Of a stretch of DNA of 6,229 nt, positions 1 through 5,214 are shown piece by piece. The first letter of the stretch is position 1; the number at the start of each line of letters is the position of its first letter. The notes below the pieces were generated by a model. It saw only the letters and a program-made list of their open reading frames with translations. It ran no database searches and was not told the DNA's origin. Origin of the DNA: Butyrivibrio sp. UBA3740 (GTDB taxonomy: Bacteria; Bacillota; Clostridia; Lachnospirales; Lachnospiraceae); assembly GCA_002372465.1 (NCBI GenBank), contig DFGW01000126.1, positions 1 to 6,229 of the forward strand. Reading direction: 5' to 3'. The translations under genes were made by a program, and so were the position numbers.

Positions 1-47
1 ACCTACTGATTACGAATCAGTTGCGCTACCGACTGCGCTATTCCAGC
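1..47 (-). tRNA. tRNA-Thr (anticodon CGU), partial: 3' part beyond the left edge
   Basis: Read on the minus strand from base 47, the sequence folds as the first 47 nucleotides of a tRNA. The acceptor 5' strand is GCTGGAA, followed by TA at positions 8-9. The D-arm is GCGC/GCGC around AGTCGGTA. The anticodon arm ACTGA/TCAGT is perfectly paired around the loop TTCGTAA. The anticodon CGT (window bases 14-12) decodes ACG, so this is a threonine tRNA. The variable loop begins AGGT and the window ends there, so the T-arm, the 3' acceptor strand and any encoded CCA cannot be seen. It has its own upstream promoter and leader hairpin and is probably transcribed separately from the glgB-like gene. Confidence 0.93.
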
Positions 48-52
48 AAGTT

Positions 53-81
53 TAGCACGAGGCATACGCCGCCCCGTGCTA
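53..81 (-). other. Strong hairpin in the 5' leader of the tRNA-Thr
   Basis: On the minus strand TAGCACG pairs with CGTGCTA. The stem extends inward through a G-U pair and GGC/GCC, giving 11-12 pairs with a loop of about 5-7 bases. It ends five bases before the mature 5' end of the tRNA. The minus-strand bases that follow are AACTT, with no U-run, so it does not look like an ordinary intrinsic terminator for the glgB-like gene. Given the promoter at 98-126, it would form the leader of the tRNA precursor. A role in RNase P processing or RNA stability is possible but not shown. Confidence 0.6.
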
Positions 82-97
82 TTTGTACAACTATATA

Positions 98-126
98 ATT
101 ATATTACCATGTTGTGAAGCTTACAA
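98..126 (-). promoter_or_regulatory. Predicted sigma-A promoter for the tRNA-Thr
   Basis: On the minus strand there is a -35-like TTGTAA (bases 126-121, 4 of 6 matches to TTGACA). An exact 17-base spacer follows, then a perfect -10 TATAAT (bases 103-98). Transcription would start near base 91 or 92, giving a leader of about 44 bases that contains the hairpin at 53-81 and leads straight into the tRNA. The -35 box begins 7 bases past the stop codon of the glgB-like gene, so the tRNA seems to be its own transcription unit, although read-through from upstream cannot be excluded. Confidence 0.7.
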
Positions 127-133
127 GCTATAA

Positions 134-2644
134 TCACTTGTCATCTGTCTTCTTTTTTGCCGAAGTTTTCTTTGAAGCCGGCTTTGAGGAAGCTTTTGCT
201 GCAGACTTGGAAGAAGTCTTTTTAGCGGTGGTCTTCTTGGTCGTAGTCTTCTTTGTAACGCTCTTTAAAGCCTCTTTTGATACGATGCTGAAGATTCTTT
301 CCTCCTCGATCTTCTCGTATTTCTCTTCAATAGCCTTCTCCTGCTCCAAAAGCTCTTTTTCATACTTTAACTTGAGTTCGCGAAGAAGTCTTTCCTCTTC
401 AAGAGTCTGTTTCTGCTTAAGTGCAGCAATCTTCTCCTGGCGCTCCTTCTCCTTCTTGATCTCCTCTTCTTCCTTGATGGCTCTTATCTTCTTCTCCTGC
501 TCAGTGTAAGGAGTATAGCTAAAAATTGAAAGAGAAACCGGAGCCATCTTAAGAGCTATGGAGTAATTTCTGCCATCCATCTCTTTTCTCTTGGCTTCCT
601 TCTTGCCTTCATTGACAATGCCTGATCCGCCAAAAGAAACATCATCGGAATTAAATACTTCCAGATATCTTCCGTCAGCAGGAACTCCAATCTCGAATTC
701 ACGCTCTACACCGGCCATATTGGCAACTACCACCAGCATTTCCTTGTCATTGCCGGTCTTTCTCACAAAGGCAAGCATACATTCATCGGAAGCAAGAACA
801 TTGATCCATTCAAATCCGTCCTCATTATTGTCAAAGACATGTAGAGCAGGGCTCTTGTAGTAGAGATCATTGAGGTGTTTTATAAGATTCTCTACAAATA
901 CAGCCTGATCTACGGTAAGCGCATCTGGCTCCATGTAAAGGTGTTTCCTTCCGGGATGAACCATCATAAAGCTGATTGCAAGACGAAGGTTGGCCATCTT
1001 CTGGGAAGAATCTCCGGGCATCCTGTAGTAGAGCCCCTCAAGTCCTTTTTCAAGATCTTCATGGGTAAATGCCAGGATAAATCTCTCTGTATAGCTGTAA
1101 ATAAGGCTGAAGGTAACCTCATCATGATGGCTTGCTCTAAACAGCGGATCATTTTCCATATATGAAAGGAAATCTCTGGTCCAGCCGTTATTCCACTTAA
1201 AGTCAAAGCCCAGTCCGCCGTTTTCAATCTCATCGGTAACATGTGGCCAGCAGGCTGTTTCCTTGGTAAGGACAAGCACTCCCGGGTTATCCTTGTGAAG
1301 AACACTGGTGAGATGCTTAAGGAACTCCAGTGCTTCAAGATTCTCATTGCCACCATAGATATTAGGTATCCACTCGCCGGGCTTTCTGTCATAGTCAAGG
1401 TAAAGGATCCTTGAAATATCAGAAGTCCTGATTCCGTCAATGTGGAAGTTCTCGATCCAGAAAAGTGCGTTGGAGATAAGGAAGTTAGTTACTTCCTTTC
1501 TACCGTAGTCAAAGATCAGATCTCCGGACTTGGGATGGATTCCGATCCTTGGGTCTGCATACTCATACAGGGTCCTGCCGTCAAACTCGGAAAGACCACA
1601 TGAGGACTTAGGGAAGAAGGTAGGTACCCAGTCAAGAAGTACTCTGATCCCCGCATCATGCATGGTATCAATAAACTTCATAAACTCATCGGCTGTGCCA
1701 TAAGTATCATCCAGGGCAAAGAAATTCAAAATGTGATAAAAATGCCCGGGAACGTGCTTCATGACAGGCATCAGCTCAATGGTGTTAAAGCCGTGGTTCT
1801 GCACATATTCCAGAACATCCGCTGTAATCTCCTCCATTGTGCCCTTGCCCTCATGTCTTCCGGCAAAAGCCTCAAGAGAAATCTCGCAGATTGAAAGAGG
1901 ATCCTCGTCCTTGTTAAACTTCTTTCTCTCAGCGATCCACTTTTCATCAGTCCATTTAATGCCCTTGGTCTCATTGATCACTGAAATAACGCCATTCTCG
2001 CCCCTTGACCTTGTTGCGTAAGGGTCAGGCCTTTTCAGGATAAGTCCGCTTCTTGTCTTTAACTCAAACTGATATCCGTCATTTTCCTTTGCTCCGGGAA
2101 TAAAGATCTCGAATACGCCTATAGGATCGAGCCTGTGCATCTGACAAACTCTTCCATCCCAATTATTGAAATCACCGATAACACTGACTCTGGCTGCTGA
2201 AGGAGCCCATACGCAGAATTCACACCCCTTCACACCGTTTCTTGTCAGGACATGGGCCCCAAGCTTTTCATAGATATGGAAATGGATTCCGCTTCCAAGC
2301 TTGATGAAGTCCTCCCTGTCCATGAGTGGTCCGAAGGCATAAGGGTCAATTACCTTATTCTCATTGCCATCAGCATCAGTAATAATGAAGTGATACTTCA
2401 GTTTATCCACATATGGAACTATAGCCGCAAAGAACCCCGCCTCATCCGCAAGCTCCATCTCGTAGCTCTTCTTGGAATTCTCAATGTACACACGAATCGA
2501 CTGTGCATCAGGATAAAAAGCCTGAATAAGGTAGCTGCTTCCAACCTTATGTGCTCCCAGGATCCTGTGGGGATCATCGCCGTCAGAGTAGATGATCTCT
2601 TCGATTTCAGGCCAGTTCATCATTTTGTATAATTTATTATTCAA
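134..2644 (-). CDS. GlgB-like branching-enzyme homologue, predicted catalytically inactive, with coiled coil and Lys-rich tail
   Basis: A full-length homologue of 1,4-alpha-glucan branching enzyme (GH13 subfamily 9); 836 residues against about 730 for E. coli GlgB. In order: N-terminal beta domain (about 1-105), CBM48 starch-binding domain (about 125-210, with the VWAPSA and FNNWDG motifs), a GH13 barrel (about 250-620), a C-terminal beta domain (about 625-712), a charged coiled coil (715-784) and a basic tail (797-836). The fold motifs are clear (DWVP, EFDGRTLYEYADPR, GEWIPN, RMPGD), but key active-site residues differ. Relative to E. coli D405, E458, D526 and H340 it has S408, K461, E529 and F343. 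D338, R406 and H528 are kept. The GNEF/EW segment after M571 is missing, about 17 residues shorter. Glycogen branching activity is therefore unlikely; carbohydrate binding may remain. The chosen start is TTG at 2644, 7 bases after a GGAGG; the TTG at 2659 lacks a ribosome site and the ATGs near 2623 lie too far from it. The open frame and varied codons argue against a pseudogene. It follows the DUF1015 gene by 41 bases and is probably co-transcribed. Confidence 0.9.
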   Translation of the reverse strand: MNNKLYKMMNWPEIEEIIYSDGDDPHRILGAHKVGSSYLIQAFYPDAQSIRVYIENSKKSYEMELADEAGFFAAIVPYVDKLKYHFIITDADGNENKVIDPYAFGPLMDREDFIKLGSGIHFHIYEKLGAHVLTRNGVKGCEFCVWAPSAARVSVIGDFNNWDGRVCQMHRLDPIGVFEIFIPGAKENDGYQFELKTRSGLILKRPDPYATRSRGENGVISVINETKGIKWTDEKWIAERKKFNKDEDPLSICEISLEAFAGRHEGKGTMEEITADVLEYVQNHGFNTIELMPVMKHVPGHFYHILNFFALDDTYGTADEFMKFIDTMHDAGIRVLLDWVPTFFPKSSCGLSEFDGRTLYEYADPRIGIHPKSGDLIFDYGRKEVTNFLISNALFWIENFHIDGIRTSDISRILYLDYDRKPGEWIPNIYGGNENLEALEFLKHLTSVLHKDNPGVLVLTKETACWPHVTDEIENGGLGFDFKWNNGWTRDFLSYMENDPLFRASHHDEVTFSLIYSYTERFILAFTHEDLEKGLEGLYYRMPGDSSQKMANLRLAISFMMVHPGRKHLYMEPDALTVDQAVFVENLIKHLNDLYYKSPALHVFDNNEDGFEWINVLASDECMLAFVRKTGNDKEMLVVVANMAGVEREFEIGVPADGRYLEVFNSDDVSFGGSGIVNEGKKEAKRKEMDGRNYSIALKMAPVSLSIFSYTPYTEQEKKIRAIKEEEEIKKEKERQEKIAALKQKQTLEEERLLRELKLKYEKELLEQEKAIEEKYEKIEEERIFSIVSKEALKSVTKKTTTKKTTAKKTSSKSAAKASSKPASKKTSAKKKTDDK
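137..256 (-). other. Histone H1-like Lys/Thr/Ser/Ala tail of the GlgB-like protein
   Basis: The last 40 residues (797-836) contain 15 lysines, no aromatic residues and only Lys, Thr, Ser, Ala, one Pro and a final Asp-Asp-Lys. They are arranged as repeating KKT, KKTS and SK units. Tails of this make-up occur on histone H1-like and HU-like proteins and bind nucleic acid or other polyanions. The codons vary (both AAG and AAA; ACA, ACT, ACG and ACC), so the tail is not a recent DNA repeat expansion and looks maintained at protein level. Confidence 0.85.
293..502 (-). other. Predicted coiled coil of the GlgB-like protein
   Basis: Residues 715-784, directly after the C-terminal beta domain, are almost entirely Glu, Lys, Arg, Gln, Leu, Ile and Ala, with no proline or glycine. 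Examples are KEKERQEKIAAL, EEERLLRELKLKYEKELL and EEKYEKIEEER. Hydrophobic residues recur every three to four positions, as in a long single helix or coiled coil. Known branching enzymes normally end before this point, so this is an added module. It would allow oligomerisation or act as a rigid spacer between the sugar-binding body and the basic tail. The heptad register was judged by eye. Confidence 0.75.
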
Positions 2645-2650
2645 AACAGT

Positions 2651-2657
2651 CCCTCCC
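2651..2657 (-). promoter_or_regulatory. Ribosome binding site that decides the TTG start of the GlgB-like gene
   Basis: GGGAGGG lies on the minus strand, with the core GGAGG ending 7 bases before the TTG at 2644. It overlaps the first codons of the longer reading frame that would start at 2659, which itself has only A/T-rich sequence upstream. The spacing favours the TTG at 2644. Confidence 0.7.
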
Positions 2658-2685
2658 AAGTTATAAATTTTTATTCATACAAATA

Positions 2686-3942
2686 CTATTTTACCACAAT
2701 CCCGCTTATATCGTGTAGAAACAATCCACTTAAGAGCTTAGGTTCAAACCAGGTGGACTTTGGAGGCATCAGTTTTCCTGAATCTGCCACGTCAAAAAGC
2801 TCCCCAATAGCTGTAGGATACATGGAAAAAGCAAGGCACATATCCGTGTGACAGCGTCTTTCAAGCTCCTTAAGTCCCCTTATGCCACCTACAAAGTCTA
2901 TCCTCTTGTCAGTTTTGGGATCTTCGATCCCGAGTACAGGGAAAAGAACTTCCTTCTGCAGCACAGATACATCCAACCCCTCAACAGGGTCATCACTTAT
3001 AATGTCCTCATGAGCTGTTAATCTGTACCAGCTATCATCAAGGAACAGGCCAAATTCACCTTTACGGGAAGGTTTTACAGGCTGCTCCTCCTTTTTTACA
3101 TCAAACTTTCCTGAAAGGATTTCCAGAAATTCTTCCGGAGCATGTCCGTTAAGATCCTTCACCACCCTATTATAATCCATTATCATAAGCTCTGATTCAG
3201 GGAAAAGAACTGACAAAAAGTAATCCGCTTCAAGATTCTTCTTGTAATCAGCGCCCTTTTCTTCCCTCATCTTAAGGCCAACCTTCACTGCAGAAGCGCA
3301 TCTGTGGTGGCCATCGGCAATATAGATGTCATTGATGGATGTAAACACACGGCAGATCATGTTGTTCTCTTCTTCATCTGCCATGAGCCATACCCTGTGC
3401 CTGACTCCATCCTCTGATGTAAAGTCATAGACCGGTTCATCAACGCTCTTAACCCTGTCCACAATCTCATTTATTGTGGCATTATCTCTGTAGCAAAGAA
3501 AAATGGGGCCCGTCTGAGCCTTGCAGGTATAGACATGGTTTATCCTGTCTGCTTCCTTTTCGGCGCGGGTATTTTCATGCTTTTTGATAACTCCGCTTAG
3601 GTAATCATCAATGGAAGCCACAGCCACTATCCCTGTCTGGCTTCTTCCATCCATGGTCAGTTCATAAATATAGTAGGAGTTTGATTCATCCTGAATAAAA
3701 TCTCCCCTGTCTATTCGTCCCCAAAGTTCCTCTTTTGCCTTTTCATATACCTCAGGCGCATACATATCGTGTCCCGGTTCAAAAAAAGTCTCAGGTCTGT
3801 CTATGGCAAGGAATGAATCAGGATTTTTCTCCACCACTTCCCTGGCTTCTGCTGCGTTATACACATCATAAGGAAGGGCTGCGATTGCAGAAACCTTGTC
3901 CTTCGCAGGTCTGTATGCTTTAAAGGGCTTAATATCGGCCAT
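2686..3942 (-). CDS. DUF1015 family protein, in the serine biosynthesis gene cluster
   Basis: A 418-residue cytoplasmic protein of the DUF1015 family (COG4198). It has no signal peptide or membrane segment. Family hallmarks visible are the N-terminal PYDVYN segment near residue 24, the KKHENTRAEKEADR block around H122-R133, and ADGHHRC at residues 209-215 (D210, G211, H212, H213, R214). The biochemical role of the family is not established as far as I know. The DGHHR element resembles the DGH[TH]R signature of ParB-fold serine kinases such as SerK/SbnI; this is motif likeness only. The gene follows serC and serA, and no serB-type phosphatase is present in the window. A link to phosphoserine/serine chemistry is therefore a reasonable inference. 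The ATG start is supported by GGAGGAG, with GGAGG 7 bases upstream. A terminator-like hairpin lies in the gap before it, so its expression may be lower than that of serA. Confidence 0.9.
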   Translation of the reverse strand: MADIKPFKAYRPAKDKVSAIAALPYDVYNAAEAREVVEKNPDSFLAIDRPETFFEPGHDMYAPEVYEKAKEELWGRIDRGDFIQDESNSYYIYELTMDGRSQTGIVAVASIDDYLSGVIKKHENTRAEKEADRINHVYTCKAQTGPIFLCYRDNATINEIVDRVKSVDEPVYDFTSEDGVRHRVWLMADEEENNMICRVFTSINDIYIADGHHRCASAVKVGLKMREEKGADYKKNLEADYFLSVLFPESELMIMDYNRVVKDLNGHAPEEFLEILSGKFDVKKEEQPVKPSRKGEFGLFLDDSWYRLTAHEDIISDDPVEGLDVSVLQKEVLFPVLGIEDPKTDKRIDFVGGIRGLKELERRCHTDMCLAFSMYPTAIGELFDVADSGKLMPPKSTWFEPKLLSGLFLHDISGIVVK

Positions 3943-3947
3943 TTTGT

Positions 3948-3954
3948 CTCCTCC
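3948..3954 (-). promoter_or_regulatory. Ribosome binding site of the DUF1015 gene
   Basis: GGAGGAG on the minus strand, with GGAGG 7 bases before the ATG. It lies 6 bases beyond the end of the U-rich tract of the upstream hairpin, so termination and translation initiation signals are nearly abutting. Confidence 0.8.
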
Positions 3955-3959
3955 ATATC

Positions 3960-3999
3960 AAAAATTTAAGGAGAGATCTTGTATCACCAAAATCTCTCC
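3960..3999 (-). terminator. Intrinsic terminator or attenuator between serA and the DUF1015 gene
   Basis: On the minus strand GGAGAGAT pairs with ATCTCTCC. Inside it TTTG pairs with CAAG (one G-U pair), making a 12-pair stem around the loop GTGATA. The following bases are TTAAATTTTT, a broken U-run. This fits a Rho-independent terminator of moderate strength after serA. No convincing promoter is seen between the hairpin and the next gene, so it may act as a partial terminator that sets the ratio of serC-serA to downstream genes. Confidence 0.72.
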
Positions 4000-4026
4000 C
4001 ATTATTTTACTATATTTTAAGGCATT

Positions 4027-5196
4027 TTATACCTCTTTTCTTACTACTCTTACCCTGATAACGCCTTCAACCTTTTCGAGCTTTTTGACAATTGCATCTG
4101 TCACTGTATCCTCAAGGTCGATAAGAGTATAAGCATAATCACCTCTTGATTTGTTAGTCATATCAGAGATGTTCATGCCTGCGCCGCCGAGCACTGTTGT
4201 AAACTGGCTGATCATGTTAGCCACATTCTTATGGAAAATCGCAACTCTTGGACTGTCGCAGATTCCCATGTCGCAGTTAGGGAAATTAACTGAGTTGTTG
4301 ATATTACCGTTCTCAAGGTAATCCTTAAGCTCAAGCACCGCCTTAACAGCACAGTTATCCTCAGATTCCTCTGTTGATGCTCCAAGATGAGGGATAACGA
4401 TACATCCGTCATGGCCTGCAATTATAGGATTCGGGAAGTCTGTTACATACTTTCTGATCTTACCTGAATTGATTCCGGAAAGAACATCAGCTTCATTGCA
4501 AAGGATGTCTCTTGCAAGGTTAATAAGGATAACGCCCTTCTTCATCTTGGCGATGGAATCCTTGTTGATCATGCCCTTTGTTGAGTCAAGAGCAGGAACG
4601 TGAATTGTGATGATATCACACTTTGAGTAGATGTCATCTACATTTGTAACATGCTTAACATCAGAAGAAAGTCTCCAGGCTGCATCGATGGAAAGATATG
4701 GATCATAGCCGTAAACTTCCATTCCAAGCTGTCTTGCAGCGTTGGCTACACGAACACCAATTGCTCCAAGTCCAATAATACCGAGCTTCTTGCCAAAGAT
4801 CTCAGTTCCGGCGAACTTCTTTTTTGACTTCTCTGTGAGCTTTGCAATTTCTGGGTCTCCTGCGTTAGCCTTAACCCACTCTGTACCGCCGATGATGTCT
4901 CTTGAAGCAATAAGCATAGCTGCAAGAACCATCTCTTTTACGCCATTGGCATTAGCTCCGGGGGTATTGAAAACAACGATTCCTTTTTCTGAACATCTAT
5001 CCAGAGGAATGTTATTTACACCTGCTCCGGCTCTTGCGATTGCAAGAAGGTTCTCAGAAAAATCCATCTCCAGCATATTGGCACTTCTAACAAGAATGCC
5101 TTCTGCCTCATCAGCACTCTCAACTGCAGTGTACTGATCTGTGAAATTATTAAGACCAATCTTGGCGATTGGATTTAAGCATTTGTACTTGTACAT
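4027..5196 (-). CDS. serA: D-3-phosphoglycerate dehydrogenase with C-terminal ACT domain
   Basis: Catalyses the NAD-dependent oxidation of 3-phosphoglycerate to 3-phosphohydroxypyruvate, the first step of serine biosynthesis, in the cytoplasm. The protein is 389 residues, a short SerA form lacking the extra intervening domain of the longest family members. The Rossmann motif GLGAIG is at 142-147, with D165 after the second strand, suggesting NAD preference. R229 (in NLARD) and H270 (in PHLGAST) match the catalytic Arg and His of E. coli SerA (R240, H292). The usual Glu of the DVFxxE segment is not seen; the corresponding stretch reads TDFPNPI. The ACT domain covers about 315-389, and H322, N324 and N342 match the serine-binding H344, N346 and N364 of E. 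coli at a constant offset, so feedback inhibition by serine is predicted. The ATG start has GGAGG 10 bases upstream. It lies 18 bases after serC, in the same operon. Confidence 0.95.
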   Translation of the reverse strand: MYKYKCLNPIAKIGLNNFTDQYTAVESADEAEGILVRSANMLEMDFSENLLAIARAGAGVNNIPLDRCSEKGIVVFNTPGANANGVKEMVLAAMLIASRDIIGGTEWVKANAGDPEIAKLTEKSKKKFAGTEIFGKKLGIIGLGAIGVRVANAARQLGMEVYGYDPYLSIDAAWRLSSDVKHVTNVDDIYSKCDIITIHVPALDSTKGMINKDSIAKMKKGVILINLARDILCNEADVLSGINSGKIRKYVTDFPNPIIAGHDGCIVIPHLGASTEESEDNCAVKAVLELKDYLENGNINNSVNFPNCDMGICDSPRVAIFHKNVANMISQFTTVLGGAGMNISDMTNKSRGDYAYTLIDLEDTVTDAIVKKLEKVEGVIRVRVVRKEV

Positions 5197-5205
5197 CTGT
5201 AATCG

Positions 5206-5213
5206 TCCTCCCT
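5206..5213 (-). promoter_or_regulatory. Ribosome binding site of serA
   Basis: AGGGAGGA on the minus strand, in the 18-base gap between the serC stop and the serA ATG. GGAGG is 10 bases from the start codon. The short gap leaves no room for a separate promoter, which supports serC-serA co-transcription. Confidence 0.8.
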
Positions 5214-5214
5214 A

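Noticed and set aside
113..136. Small palindrome AGCTT/AAGCT flanked by GTGA/TCAC after the GlgB-like stop
   Set aside because: The inner stem has a 2-4 base loop and the outer arms need an asymmetric bulge; there is no U-run, so it is not a credible terminator.
114..509. A 131-codon plus-strand open frame rich in Phe, Ser and Val
   Set aside because: It is the antisense of the Lys/Glu-rich coiled coil and tail of the GlgB-like gene. Its Phe/Ser/Leu bias follows from that composition, and it has no ribosome site or recognisable domain.
964..1440. A 158-codon minus-strand frame inside the GlgB-like gene
   Set aside because: It overlaps the GH13 core in another frame; the GlgB frame carries clear family homology throughout, so this one is a shadow.
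134..2644. The GlgB-like gene as a decaying pseudogene
   Set aside because: The frame is intact over 836 codons, structural motifs are well kept, it has a good ribosome site and it carries an organised added C-terminus. The changes cluster at catalytic residues, not at random.
2645..2685. Possible promoter before the GlgB-like gene (TATAAC with a 17-base spacer)
   Set aside because: The corresponding -35 is TAGTAT, with only 2 of 6 matches, in an A/T-rich gap where such -10 matches are expected by chance.
4000..4026. TAAAAT and TATAGT boxes just after the serA stop as a promoter for DUF1015
   Set aside because: No acceptable -35 at 16-18 bases, and the transcript would pass directly into the terminator hairpin.
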